DNA of 64,000 bases from the NCBI GenBank assembly GCA_019638285.1, contig JAHBUB010000001.1:124001-188000 (forward strand), given 5' to 3'. Positions 46,441-56,205 of this stretch are shown in pieces. Source of the DNA: Cyclobacteriaceae bacterium (GTDB lineage: Bacteria > Bacteroidota > Bacteroidia > Cytophagales > Cyclobacteriaceae). A model generated the notes under the pieces. The model was not told the origin of the DNA and ran no database searches. It saw only the letters and a program-made list of their open reading frames with translations. Position 1 is the first letter of the stretch; each line of letters begins with the position of its first letter. The position numbers and the translations under genes are program-made.

Positions 46441-47146
46441 CATTGAAAAACGATTTGGGTCATTGGACGTATTGAAATCGATAAATGCCGATTTTGAAAC
46501 TGGACGCTCCTATGCCCTTATGGGACCCAACGGATCAGGTAAGACAACCTTAATAAAGAGCATACTAGGAATGGTAGTGCCAGACAGTGGTAAGATTGAA
46601 GTGGATGGTGAGTCCATTAAGGGACAATGGACCTATCGGGAAAAGATAGGATATATGCCACAGATCGGTAGATATCCGGACAATATGACCATAGGGCAGT
46701 TGTTTGAAATGATCAAAGATTTGCGTTCTAACGCCAATACAGTGGATGAGGAGTTAATCGAAGGGTTCGGTTTAGATAAGATGATGAACAAAAGAATGCA
46801 TACGCTTTCCGGAGGAACACGTCAGAAAGTAAGCGCAGCATTGGCCTTTTTATTCGACCCTAAAGTATTTATTCTGGATGAACCTACCGCAGGATTGGAT
46901 CCGTTGGCGGTAGAGGTGATTAAAGAAAAAATTTTGAAACAGATGGGGCCAGATAAAACATTTATAATTACCTCACACATACTCAGTGATTTGGATGATT
47001 TATCATCACACGCACTGTACCTGGATAATGGATCATTGATATATAACGATTCCATTGCCTTGCTTAAGGAAGAAACAGGAGAGGTAAGACTTGGAAAGGC
47101 GATAGCCACGATAATGAAAAGAAAACAAAAAAGTGTGACGGCATGA
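46424..47146 (+). CDS. nosF: NosF ABC-type ATPase
   Basis: 240 residues. Walker A GPNGSGKTTL, signature LSGGTRQK and Walker B VFILDEPTAGLDP are complete. With NosY it forms the transporter that energises NosZ copper-centre assembly. It overlaps both nosD (17 bases) and nosY (4 bases). Confidence 0.95.
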   Translation: MISVSNIEKRFGSLDVLKSINADFETGRSYALMGPNGSGKTTLIKSILGMVVPDSGKIEVDGESIKGQWTYREKIGYMPQIGRYPDNMTIGQLFEMIKDLRSNANTVDEELIEGFGLDKMMNKRMHTLSGGTRQKVSAALAFLFDPKVFILDEPTAGLDPLAVEVIKEKILKQMGPDKTFIITSHILSDLDDLSSHALYLDNGSLIYNDSIALLKEETGEVRLGKAIATIMKRKQKSVTA

Positions 47147-47910
47147 TTAAAATAGCAAAGTATGTGTTGCTGGATATTCTAAGAAATAAGTTTGTTATTC
47201 TTTATACCTTTTTTCTGCTTCTTGTTACCCTATCCATGTTTAGTTTGGAGGGTAATTCGGATAAGGCTATCCTCAGTCTTTTGAATATTATTCTAATGGT
47301 TGTTCCATTGGTGAGTATTATTTTCACCACCATTCATTTTTTTAATTCCTATGAGTTTATTGAACTTTTGCTTTCCCAACCAATTAACAGGAAATCGATA
47401 TTCCTGAGTGAATTCTCGGCAGTATCCTTGGCACTATGTCTTGCCTATCTTATTGGAGTAGGGATTCCTGTGACCCTTTTTAGCCAAGGTATGGACACCG
47501 TTTACCTGGTCTTGTCGGGCATGTTGCTCACGCTGGTTTTTGTAGCCCTTGCTTTTAGTGCATCGGTACTTACGCGTGACAAAGCCAAAGGGATTGGCCT
47601 TTCGCTTTTGTTCTGGTTTTACTTTACGCTTATATATGATGGATTTGTACTCTATGTAATATATGCGTTCAGTGACTATCCACTGGAAAAAGTAACCTTG
47701 GCATTGGTGTCACTAAATCCTGTGGATCTTGCACGAATAATAATTTTATTAAAATTGGATATCTCCGCGCTGATGGGCTACACAGGCGCATTTTACAAAC
47801 AGTTTTTTGGAAGCAGCTTGGGGATTATTTATTCCTTTCTGTTTTTGCTTTTGTGGGCAGCCATTCCGTTGTTCATATCCATGCGAAAATTTTTAAAGAA
47901 GGACATCTGA
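47143..47910 (+). CDS. nosY: NosY ABC transporter permease
   Basis: 255 residues with six hydrophobic helices and the MIKIAKYVLLDILRNKFVILYT start typical of the ABC-2 type NosY. It has the conserved SQPINRKSIFLSEF loop. Membrane part of the NosFY transporter, last of the overlapping nosD-F-Y set. Confidence 0.94.
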   Translation: MIKIAKYVLLDILRNKFVILYTFFLLLVTLSMFSLEGNSDKAILSLLNIILMVVPLVSIIFTTIHFFNSYEFIELLLSQPINRKSIFLSEFSAVSLALCLAYLIGVGIPVTLFSQGMDTVYLVLSGMLLTLVFVALAFSASVLTRDKAKGIGLSLLFWFYFTLIYDGFVLYVIYAFSDYPLEKVTLALVSLNPVDLARIIILLKLDISALMGYTGAFYKQFFGSSLGIIYSFLFLLLWAAIPLFISMRKFLKKDI

Positions 47911-48058
47911 TTTCAAGCGGCTACAATTGTAATACAGCTGTGCCTGGGCTCATTTTTTGTTGGGTTGATCCATGTTAGGTATTGGTATGACCAATGTCAT
48001 TGCCTGTCTCGGCATTCAACAGCATCTTCGCCTGATAGTAACCCAAAAACCCAATCAT

Positions 48059-48610
48059 ATGAGATTATTTCAGTTTTTAACATTGGCCTTTGCGGCCGCT
48101 TTGTTTTCATGCAGTTCCGGAGAGCAAAGTCAATCGAATTCGACTGCTAGCCAAACTCCAGCTGATGGAGGCCAAGCTGCCGTTCAGGATGATATTTCAC
48201 AACAAAACATTGTTCAGGTGGCTTCCGGTTCAGCGGATCACACTACACTGGTGGCTGCACTCAAAGCGGCCGATTATGTGGATGCTTTGGCAAATGCTGG
48301 GCCCTTCACCGTATTTGCACCCACCAACGAAGCCTTTAATCAATTGCCTGCCGGTACTGTAGATAATTTATTAAAGCCGGAAAATAAGGATCAATTGAGA
48401 GATGTTTTAGAAAACCATGTGTACATAGGTGTGATGAGGGAAAACATGATGCGCGATGGACAAAAGCTAAATCAAGCCAATATGAAGAATGTGATTCTGG
48501 CCAAAAATGGAGATAAGATTTCTGTAAATGGCGCCAACATTATTGCTACAATACCTTGTTCCAATGGTATCGTTTATGTAATCGATAAGGTATTGGTTCC
48601 TGAACAATAA
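48059..48610 (+). CDS. Fasciclin-domain lipoprotein
   Basis: 183 residues from ATG 48059, which gives a lipoprotein signal (MRLFQFLTLAFAAALFSC, lipid Cys18); upstream in-frame starts would disrupt it. A Ser/Gln-rich linker is followed by one fasciclin domain with GPFTVFAPTNEAF and the H1/H2-type segments NHVYIGVM and GIVYVIDKVL. Fasciclin domains mediate adhesion. It lies 148 bases past nosY and ahead of a strong terminator, so it may be the last gene of the nos region or separate. Confidence 0.9.
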   Translation: MRLFQFLTLAFAAALFSCSSGEQSQSNSTASQTPADGGQAAVQDDISQQNIVQVASGSADHTTLVAALKAADYVDALANAGPFTVFAPTNEAFNQLPAGTVDNLLKPENKDQLRDVLENHVYIGVMRENMMRDGQKLNQANMKNVILAKNGDKISVNGANIIATIPCSNGIVYVIDKVLVPEQ

Positions 48611-48631
48611 AGTATTGGGTAGACAAAGAAC

Positions 48632-48670
48632 AAAAGGAAGAAGGCAGCGAGAGACTGCCTTCTTCTTTTT
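48632..48670. terminator. Bidirectional terminator after the fasciclin gene
   Basis: A 16-bp stem AAAAGGAAGAAGGCAG/CTGCCTTCTTCTTTTT with one G-T pair and a 7-base loop. It lies between the convergent fasciclin and DUF4251 genes. Confidence 0.9.
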
Positions 48671-48681
48671 GTTACAACTTA

Positions 48682-49254
48682 TTAAAACGTTCTCATTCCC
48701 TCATAGACATGAGATTCTTCTACACTTTCAATCGGTCCAGTAAATTCAATACGACCACCCCAATTGTTAACAAAGGTCGCTGTGACATTTCCTGACTTAC
48801 CCACCTGAACAGTAAGAGTTCCCTGACCAATAGCAAAAGTACTCACTTGGGCTAGTACTGTAATAGCATCATTTTTTTCATTCTTGCTTACCTTATAGCT
48901 GCTTACAGTTCCTTTTGCTGTTATTCCACCCAGCCCATTAAATCCTACTCCACCTGTAAAAGAGGTTTGAAGAACAAATTCACTGCTGTCAATCATGATG
49001 AAGTTGTTGGGTCCAACATTTACAGGGCTTCCATATTTTCCTCTCACGGTGATTGCCTCTATCACAAAGTTTCTTTCTTCTACCAATTTAGAGGCTTTAT
49101 CAAATAACCTGGCGGCCTCAATCGCTTGTTGGGCTTTTTTTTCATCCTTTTGTGACTTTCGATCTTCCTTTTTGCTTTGCGCACCTTGCGCAACCACCAT
49201 TCCCATTGAGCCGAACAATAGGAACGCGATCAATCCTATTTTTAAATTTTTCAT
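48682..49254 (-). CDS. DUF4251 exported protein
   Basis: 190 residues. A signal peptide (1-22) is followed by a charged Lys/Asp/Glu helix (KKEDRKSQKDEKKAQQA) and a beta-rich DUF4251 domain (NNFIMIDSSEFVLQTS, GGVGFNGLGGITAKGTV). Common in Bacteroidota; function unknown, probably periplasmic. Monocistronic. Confidence 0.88.
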   Translation of the reverse strand: MKNLKIGLIAFLLFGSMGMVVAQGAQSKKEDRKSQKDEKKAQQAIEAARLFDKASKLVEERNFVIEAITVRGKYGSPVNVGPNNFIMIDSSEFVLQTSFTGGVGFNGLGGITAKGTVSSYKVSKNEKNDAITVLAQVSTFAIGQGTLTVQVGKSGNVTATFVNNWGGRIEFTGPIESVEESHVYEGMRTF

Positions 49255-49337
49255 AACGATATTAGTTTGCTCATCTGTTTTTAGTTATATACGTTAAAAG
49301 TCTCATCAGGATGTGTTTTAATTAATTATTTATATTT

Positions 49338-50072
49338 ATGCTATTGTTTAAATATTTTTTATCCTTTATGGGAATTAATAGTAGAGGTTATTTGTTAACC
49401 CTGATTATTGGTTTTACATTTAGGTTTACCTTAACATGTGCAGCCACAGATGTTACAGACCTTCCTATAAAGGAATTTCCTGCTGTTAACAACCAAAAAA
49501 AGCTTATTATTTATTTTACTGGCGATGGCGGATGGAATAACTTCAGCCAGCAATTGGTTCGGAAGATCAATTCTCAAAACTATCCCGTGGTAGTTTTTGA
49601 TTGCAGAAAATACTTTTGGGATGCAAAGAGCCCCAACAAGTTTGCAGGGGATGTACAACGGATAATTTCACACTACACACTTACTTGGAAACTGGACAAA
49701 GTGGCTTTTGTAGGTTATTCTTTTGGAGCAGATGTTGCAGCATTTTTACCAACGCAATTGGAAAAATCTTTCATAGATAAATTGTTACCAATGGCATTAA
49801 TGTCCCCCAGCAACTCGACAGATTTTGTAATTAGACTTACTGATTTGATAGGACCTTCAACTGAGGAGGAACGGAAATATAACGTGCAGGAGGCATTGTT
49901 TAAAAGCACCATTCCGATCTTATGCATTTTTGGGAAAGATGAAGATCTGTCTTTGAAAAAAAATCTTCACGCAAATGGAAAAATTGAGATACGACATATC
50001 CCTGGCTCACATCGGTATAATAGTAATGTTGAACTTTTGGCTGGCCTAATATTGAAGAATATTGCTTTATGA
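49338..50072 (+). CDS. AcvB/VirJ-family hydrolase (possible lysyl-lipid hydrolase)
   Basis: 244 residues with a signal peptide; a second start at 49368 (MGINSRGYLL) is also possible. An alpha/beta hydrolase with the nucleophile elbow GYSFGAD (Ser128), KLIIYFTGDGGWNNFS near the N-terminus and a late FGKDED/HIPGSHRYN giving Asp and His. Known relatives AcvB and AtvA cleave lysyl-phosphatidylglycerol and are linked to LpiA/MprF. Here the next gene, one base away and convergent, is MprF. The hydrolase role is inferred from this pairing and the family. Confidence 0.85.
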   Translation: MLLFKYFLSFMGINSRGYLLTLIIGFTFRFTLTCAATDVTDLPIKEFPAVNNQKKLIIYFTGDGGWNNFSQQLVRKINSQNYPVVVFDCRKYFWDAKSPNKFAGDVQRIISHYTLTWKLDKVAFVGYSFGADVAAFLPTQLEKSFIDKLLPMALMSPSNSTDFVIRLTDLIGPSTEEERKYNVQEALFKSTIPILCIFGKDEDLSLKKNLHANGKIEIRHIPGSHRYNSNVELLAGLILKNIAL

Positions 50073-50073
50073 A

Positions 50074-52662
50074 TTAACTGCCTTTCGACACTCGCTTCAA
50101 CGCATTTGGAACTTGCAACAAGTGATAATCATGATTGTATACCAGATACTTCTTTTCCCAGCGCGGGAAGAATTTGTCCTTATATTTTCTAAGCCCTTTA
50201 AAGTGCCCGAATACCTTTAGGTTTTCGTAGGCATACTTGATAGTCTTCTCCGTTAGGTTAATACCTTCGATGCCAGACATGGGAGCAAGACCAAGATTTG
50301 CAGTTAAACACCCTTTTTCTTTCATATACAATAATGTTTTGGCAAGAATCATATCCAACACGCCATTGGGCGCATCACTTACTTTTCTGATTAAATCATA
50401 AGTGGCTTCGCCCGGAGCAAAGTCAGGAACAATATTTACGAAGGCGTATATCTTTTCCTCGTCATCCTCTATAGTAATTATAGTTTGTTCTTTTAAGATA
50501 CTACGATCAAAAACACCTTGGGTAAATGCTACTTCTTCTCTTCCGAGTTCTTTAAGCCAGTTGTTGGAGACCTGCTCCAATTTTTGTAGCAACCCTTCTT
50601 TAATAGGTGGCTGATGAATTTGAGCCTTGTACCCTTCAGATTCCAGGCGATTAATAGCACTCCTTGTTGTCTTCATCTTGCCACCCTCAAGGGCAAATGT
50701 TCTTAAATCTACAATAGCCTCTTCACCAATTGGCAGACTTTTTTTCTTCAATGCTTTGAACATTGGCAATGCCTGGTCTGAGACCCTGTAATAAACATTG
50801 ACGAATCCATTTTCATCACAAAATTCGTCAAAGCTTTTCACTATTTTATTGAAAGAGGCTGCGTCCTTGTATACTGGACCCTCTAATACGAATGCAAAAT
50901 GCCTTGTTACTTTAAAGGAGATAAAGGCTTGTCGATCATTTGTGAAGTAATAAAATTTATCTGGATAGGTTTTGAAGTAATCCAGAGCGGAGTTGCCATA
51001 TAACTTTACCAGATTAATGGCATCCATCCTGTCCTTTTCAGTGTTATAGGGTTTGGCAAAGTAGGGTTTTAAAACACTAAAGAATATAAAGCTGAGCACC
51101 GCTCCACCGGAGAAATACATCGAATATAGAAAGTATCGACCAAAAGATGTAGTGGGATTTAGCCCACTGTCATCAAACAAAAAGAAAAGTTTAAATGCAA
51201 GTTCGCAGGCATTCCAAAAATGAAAGTCAATCCCAAAATGTTTTTTGTCAATAAAGTAAAGCCCAACTACGCCATAAATGAAAACAGCCACAATGCTGTA
51301 AAGCAAAACCTGATAGCCGATCTGTGTTAGTTTTGGATGAGGTTTTAGTTTGTAAAAACGTCTGGTGTACATTAGAGAGGAAGCCGCCACCAAAGCTAGC
51401 AGTGCCTCTTCATAATCAGCAGCTTTGAGCAAATGACCTACTACAGAAAAACCGGTGAGAAAAATACCTATGGTCCAGGCACGCTTTGATCCTTGAAGGA
51501 GAAAAATACTTAGAATGAGTAACAATAGTCCGAACACTAAAACCATGGTATTTCCTGTCGAGATAATTTCTTCTGGGATTAAGTTTCTCACCAAGCGAAG
51601 TCGAGCAGGAATGGCAGGGGTAATTGCTGAAATAATATTGACCAATCCCAAAACAAAAATAATAATGGACGGAAGCACGCGTAGAATAAGATTGTCTCTC
51701 TTTGTGAGAAAACTAAGAATGCCTGCAAAGAGTGGAATCCAAAATTCAAACAATCGAAACAGTAATGTGATGGTAGCGGCTGCTATAATTGGATAACCAA
51801 ATTGTCCGAGTACATAGGTAAGGGATACTTCTATTGCACCGAGTCCACGGAGGAAAGGAGAGGCAATCAACAATATGACCATAACGATGTACCCTATAAA
51901 TGCTGCAGGCCAAGATGGATCAAATCCCAATGCCAACATAGCCACATACAGATGAATAATACCAACGATCTCAATTCCGATTGAAGCAATCAACGTCATT
52001 AGAAATTGTTTGCGATCAATTTTTTGACTAATCATTTCATTTAAAATCACAGCCGTGGATGGGATTGTCCTTGATACCCAATAATAAGCGCGACCTTTGA
52101 TGGCCACAGAACGCATTACAATTATGAATCCAATTGTGAGTATGATTAAAAAAGCAAAACCAAGTAACGCTGCTGTTTGTAAACTATGAAAGAGAAAAGC
52201 AATTCCAATTGCGGGTAACCCAACAATGATTACTGAGAGTAGGCTACAAAATGCAAAGAGTGTGGAGGCCAAATGAATTTGAGAGCGGGTAGGGCCGTGA
52301 TTTTCAATTTCTTTAGTGAAGAAAGCCAGGGAAGAAAAGCCGCCAGCAGGAAGAAACACACTAACCAAGTTGCGTTTAAGAAATAATAGGGTGGCAGCAT
52401 CTATTGGAATACTATTTCCAAGTGCTTTAAAGCTATGGACATACATTTGGCCTTGGAGCCCAATGTAAACAACAGTCAGTATTACCCCTAAGATGATATA
52501 ATCTGGCCGGCTTGTTGCCAACTGATCTTTAATTTGAATGAGCTCGATGTGTTCATTTTTTATGAAGAATGCAGCCATACCTATCATGAAGAATGCCAGT
52601 AAGAGCTGCCAAAAGAACTTGTTGTAAACGAGATGGGAAATAAATTGCCCGGCTTTGTTCAT
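50074..52662 (-). CDS. mprF: Bifunctional MprF: lysyl-phosphatidylglycerol synthase and flippase
   Basis: 862 residues, the length of full MprF. About 14 hydrophobic segments in residues 10-540 form the flippase part. The C-terminal cytosolic DUF2156 synthase (about 560-850) has VKLYGNSALDYFKTYPDKFY and the acyltransferase segment YDLIRKVSDAPNGVLDMIL. It moves an amino acid from aminoacyl-tRNA onto phosphatidylglycerol and flips the product, lowering surface charge. The amino acid (lysine or alanine) cannot be told. Convergent with the AcvB/VirJ-like gene. Confidence 0.93.
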   Translation of the reverse strand: MNKAGQFISHLVYNKFFWQLLLAFFMIGMAAFFIKNEHIELIQIKDQLATSRPDYIILGVILTVVYIGLQGQMYVHSFKALGNSIPIDAATLLFLKRNLVSVFLPAGGFSSLAFFTKEIENHGPTRSQIHLASTLFAFCSLLSVIIVGLPAIGIAFLFHSLQTAALLGFAFLIILTIGFIIVMRSVAIKGRAYYWVSRTIPSTAVILNEMISQKIDRKQFLMTLIASIGIEIVGIIHLYVAMLALGFDPSWPAAFIGYIVMVILLIASPFLRGLGAIEVSLTYVLGQFGYPIIAAATITLLFRLFEFWIPLFAGILSFLTKRDNLILRVLPSIIIFVLGLVNIISAITPAIPARLRLVRNLIPEEIISTGNTMVLVFGLLLLILSIFLLQGSKRAWTIGIFLTGFSVVGHLLKAADYEEALLALVAASSLMYTRRFYKLKPHPKLTQIGYQVLLYSIVAVFIYGVVGLYFIDKKHFGIDFHFWNACELAFKLFFLFDDSGLNPTTSFGRYFLYSMYFSGGAVLSFIFFSVLKPYFAKPYNTEKDRMDAINLVKLYGNSALDYFKTYPDKFYYFTNDRQAFISFKVTRHFAFVLEGPVYKDAASFNKIVKSFDEFCDENGFVNVYYRVSDQALPMFKALKKKSLPIGEEAIVDLRTFALEGGKMKTTRSAINRLESEGYKAQIHQPPIKEGLLQKLEQVSNNWLKELGREEVAFTQGVFDRSILKEQTIITIEDDEEKIYAFVNIVPDFAPGEATYDLIRKVSDAPNGVLDMILAKTLLYMKEKGCLTANLGLAPMSGIEGINLTEKTIKYAYENLKVFGHFKGLRKYKDKFFPRWEKKYLVYNHDYHLLQVPNALKRVSKGS

Positions 52663-52840
52663 TTTTAGACTAGGGTATATGGGCCATAGTTATTATTGAG
52701 CCTTTCAAATTACCACGAAATAATTAGAATACTCTATTTATACCCCTGCTACTTGTGTTTCAAATAAAGGCTATAACCACAATAGATACATGTAAAGACC
52801 CATAGTGTGTTAGTTGATATAAAGCCTTGATTTAGCGAAA

Positions 52841-53284
52841 TTAGGAAATCTTATGTTGGCCCTTTCTCATTTCCTCGATGAGCTCTAAATCGTGGTCTGT
52901 AAATGAAGTGGTTTCTTTGTTTTGGGAGGTAACGAATGCCTCCAAGCTTCTATATACCCTGATCCTGTATTTCCAGATGGTTTTGGCGCCAATGGCCTGT
53001 TTAAACGCACGATCATCCAGATTCTTATCTATCCAGTACATATCGTGGCTGGCAACTCCCGAGGAACTACCAATATACCCTGGCATATAGGCAATGTGAG
53101 AATGATAAAGCCGCTTGGCTACCTCCTCCTTAAATCCATCTTGGCCTTTTATATATATCGTAATCCAGTCCATTTGCTTTGACCCCAATTTTTCTTCTGC
53201 ACCGAGGTGCAGTTCATCCTTTAAATTCTGAGCTAACAGATTAACACCTAATTTTATATCTGCTATTGTTGATTTAACTTTCAT
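52841..53284 (-). CDS. Unknown 147-aa protein
   Basis: I do not recognise this family. The ATG at 53284 (MKVKSTIADIKLG) is chosen over one 8 codons upstream because the latter adds an unlikely hydrophobic leader (MEISFFLL). The protein is soluble, mixed alpha/beta, with HSHIAYMPGYIGSSSG in the middle and a charged end (HDLELIEEMRKGQHKIS). No signal peptide or membrane segment. It is on the same strand as mprF, 178 bases upstream of it, possibly a separate unit. Confidence 0.6.
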   Translation of the reverse strand: MKVKSTIADIKLGVNLLAQNLKDELHLGAEEKLGSKQMDWITIYIKGQDGFKEEVAKRLYHSHIAYMPGYIGSSSGVASHDMYWIDKNLDDRAFKQAIGAKTIWKYRIRVYRSLEAFVTSQNKETTSFTDHDLELIEEMRKGQHKIS

Positions 53285-53437
53285 TAATAAGAAAAAACTA
53301 ATTTCCAATTCGTAAAACTACTTAGTGACCCACCATTAATACGTGTAATGAAGACATAAGATTCACTTATTGTCAATATTATTTATCGAATAACAGTAAC
53401 CGGACAGACCTTACTATTTTTTCGGGGTAGTAAGCGA

Positions 53438-55960
53438 TCATTTTTGAGAATAAAAAATACTGCGGGCATCAAGAATATTATTTAGAGTAAGATTACGCTC
53501 ACTTTCTGTTAAGTAAATCTGCTTACTGGCAGCTTCATATACTTTGCCGATCCACTTGATAAAGTAGCCGGCATCTTCTGAGGAACGAATGGGTTTATTG
53601 TTGGCAATGAGATAAACTGGGTTGGTGGTAGAGTAGGGGTAGTAGTCCTGAATAGATGGGTTTGCTCCATCGTTCCAAGCCCTAAGCAGTATCCACGCAC
53701 TGTGGTCAATAGTGAGCGTCCCAGAGATATCGGCTGAAGTTCTATCTCCTTTTAAATCAATTGATTTTAAAACTTTACCGTTGCTTATAATTTCCAGGTG
53801 ATCCATGGGAATAACAGAACGCATAAACCCTTTGTACGAAACTTTAATTTTCTTGCCTTGCAATTGGATTTCGGATCCTGGACCATTGCCATTTACCTCA
53901 AAGTGAAGGAGCGCACTGTTGGTAGCGAGCGTTTTTCCTTCTTTTAATCCCTTTAACCATGCAGCCTCTTTTTGTAAGGAGTTTTCAGGTACCTCCTCCA
54001 TGTACACGTATGTTCTATTTACACCCACCGGTCCACGCAATGATGCATAATTAGCCATCGCATCTGTTCCTCCGGCAGCACTTACTCTGAAACCACAGTT
54101 TAGCAGGCGATGCCAGACTTCAGCACTCCCCAGGGGCCAGCTAAAACCGACTACTTCGTAGTAATCTACTTTACCCAAGGCCACATCGACAGGCAAAGCG
54201 TTGCTGATGCTTTCTTTTGTCGGATCTGGAATATCGTAGAAGGGGTGTACGTATCCTACCAAAGCACCTTGTTCATGTGCCAAATCAGCAATTACAGAAT
54301 TCGATGGATGTGGGCTTTGAATAGCGGTATTATCATAAGCCGAATAACCTGGGATGAGATAATGATCATTTAATCCCAATAGCCCTAGGTGTCCCCAAAA
54401 ACTAGTGTGGTGTTCTTGCGAATGAACCAATAAGACCTCGCTAGTTGATGCTTTATCTGGTAACGTGGAGAAGTAATCCATATCGGGTATGCGTTGCTCT
54501 TTATTTACAATGGTGTTAAACACAATGTCGAGATCTTCTGCATTGGCTTGTGCTACCATTCGGCTAGGTGTATTGCGATAATTCCCTCCATAATTCATGT
54601 GAACATGCACATCCCCGCTTACCCATTGCTTTTTCCAATTACTAGGAAGTGATAAGGAGGGAATCGTAATCGTCATTGTAAGCGAGTCGTTCTTCAAATC
54701 GAAAGTTTGCTTTTGAATGGCATTCTCTAGACCTCGAAAGACGGTGATAGTGGTATTGCCCTTGGGCAATGTTAACGTGGAGGTACCCTGGGTATGGAAA
54801 TAATAATTTTCAAAGGTTTGTTTGGTACGATCAAACGCATCATCGCCATGGATCCATTCATTGTATGGCGTATAACTTCTCCCATCTGCTCCGGTTACTG
54901 AAACTCTGGCGGCTACTTTCTTTCCATTTTGATCAACAATTTTGAGGCGAAGAATGGCATGGGGCGTCAGGTAATTTCTTTTATGCAAAGGCAGTGGATA
55001 GGTTTTTCCACCCAACACTTCCTGAATCCACAGTGCGGTGTTACCATCTTCATTTGATATGTAGGCAATACGGTCTGCATTGGGAGACCATCGTGCGTTG
55101 GTGGCATCAAACTTTCCATAAGTCATTGGGTAGGGATCGCTATTTTCTTTTGCTGTGGTGATCCACAGCTGATGCCATTGCCTTCCAAGATAAGAAGCAT
55201 AAATAATTCTTTTGCCGTCTGGCGACCAATCAGGGTGAGTACGCCAGGAGGTTTCTTCTTTTTGTATTAAAGTAAGTTGATTTGGATTGATAACATCTGA
55301 GGTATAGATGGATCCCGTTCCATAAATGTTGTAGGGGTTGGTGATAAAAACCAATTGTTTTCCATCAGGAGACCAGGATGGGCTGAGTTGATGATCCCAT
55401 TGACTATAATAATATCTGGGTGTTTTCGTTTCATGTTCATTAGAAAGTGGCCTGCTTTCTAGTTTACCATTTTTTAAAGTGCCCAACCAAATTCGAAAGT
55501 GTCCTGTATTTTTAGTAGAAACAAAAACAAGTTGTGAGCCATCAGGGGAGAACCGGGGATCCAAGTTAACACCTTCATTGGTTGTGAGAGGTGTTACTTT
55601 GCCATTGGATAAATCCAACAATTGTAATTCCAGTGCTTTGCCTGAGTATCGGGTGAATACAATGGAACTGCCGTCACTTGACCAGTCAGGCTGGTAGTCA
55701 TAACCGGGACCATTGGTTAGTTGTGTGGCAGTAGTTTCAGTAATCTTTTGTCGCCATAGTGATCCCGCCATGCTGTACACTACCTCATCTCCATTGGGAG
55801 ACCACGTAACCGAACTGGGCCCTGTGGTTAGTTGGGGTAGGTACATCTCACGAAAATAATAATCGTGCGGAACATCAATTTGTTTGAGCACAGGCTCACG
55901 TTGACCTAAAACAGCAAATGTGATAATTTGTAGGAGTACAACGAATGATACTTTTTTCAT
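53438..55960 (-). CDS. Secreted TolB-propeller / CehA-McbA-like metallohydrolase
   Basis: 840 residues from ATG 55960, which gives a proper signal peptide (MKKVSFVVLLQIITFAVLG-Q); an upstream in-frame ATG would add 28 residues before it. A WD40/TolB-like propeller (about 45-320) has repeated PDWSPDGK blades. A beta domain follows, then a PHP-like CehA/McbA metallohydrolase domain (about 455-720) with SGDVHVHMNYGG, HSQEHH, GYVHPFYD and a late AAGGTDAMANY. The substrate is unknown; relatives cleave carbamate or phosphoester-type bonds. Monocistronic. Confidence 0.88.
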   Translation of the reverse strand: MKKVSFVVLLQIITFAVLGQREPVLKQIDVPHDYYFREMYLPQLTTGPSSVTWSPNGDEVVYSMAGSLWRQKITETTATQLTNGPGYDYQPDWSSDGSSIVFTRYSGKALELQLLDLSNGKVTPLTTNEGVNLDPRFSPDGSQLVFVSTKNTGHFRIWLGTLKNGKLESRPLSNEHETKTPRYYYSQWDHQLSPSWSPDGKQLVFITNPYNIYGTGSIYTSDVINPNQLTLIQKEETSWRTHPDWSPDGKRIIYASYLGRQWHQLWITTAKENSDPYPMTYGKFDATNARWSPNADRIAYISNEDGNTALWIQEVLGGKTYPLPLHKRNYLTPHAILRLKIVDQNGKKVAARVSVTGADGRSYTPYNEWIHGDDAFDRTKQTFENYYFHTQGTSTLTLPKGNTTITVFRGLENAIQKQTFDLKNDSLTMTITIPSLSLPSNWKKQWVSGDVHVHMNYGGNYRNTPSRMVAQANAEDLDIVFNTIVNKEQRIPDMDYFSTLPDKASTSEVLLVHSQEHHTSFWGHLGLLGLNDHYLIPGYSAYDNTAIQSPHPSNSVIADLAHEQGALVGYVHPFYDIPDPTKESISNALPVDVALGKVDYYEVVGFSWPLGSAEVWHRLLNCGFRVSAAGGTDAMANYASLRGPVGVNRTYVYMEEVPENSLQKEAAWLKGLKEGKTLATNSALLHFEVNGNGPGSEIQLQGKKIKVSYKGFMRSVIPMDHLEIISNGKVLKSIDLKGDRTSADISGTLTIDHSAWILLRAWNDGANPSIQDYYPYSTTNPVYLIANNKPIRSSEDAGYFIKWIGKVYEAASKQIYLTESERNLTLNNILDARSIFYSQK

Positions 55961-56190
55961 GGAGAATGCTTTGAAAAAATAAGATAGAAAAGAAAGCAAC
56001 AAGAAGCCAGCGGATATTTTTAAAGTGCCAGCGCTCAAAAGCACTCAACTATTAAAAAAATATCCAGCGCCACTCATAATATACTCCGTTATAATAATTA
56101 TTTCTTATTGCTTTTATTGGTTTAATAACAGCTGCCCTACAAAAACTAATAGATTAATTTTTGATATCGTTTAGGGGTAAAAGAAAAAAA

Positions 56191-56205
56191 GGGGACAGCC
56201 ACCCC
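56191..56205. repeat. GGGG/CCCC hairpin in the gene-free stretch before act
   Basis: The gap 55961-56573 holds no gene I can support. GGGG (56191-56194) and CCCC (56202-56205) form a short stem; on the minus strand it is followed by CTTTTTTT-like bases, a terminator-like arrangement without a recognised upstream gene. A weak AT hairpin GATAAA-AAA-TTTATC lies at 56225-56239. Confidence 0.3.

Noticed and set aside
47972-48058. Longer start for the fasciclin protein
   Set aside because: It would place 29 extra residues before a clear lipoprotein signal with Cys at the correct distance from ATG 48059.
55961-56044. Longer start for the TolB/CehA-like protein
   Set aside because: The extra residues precede a complete signal peptide that starts at ATG 55960.
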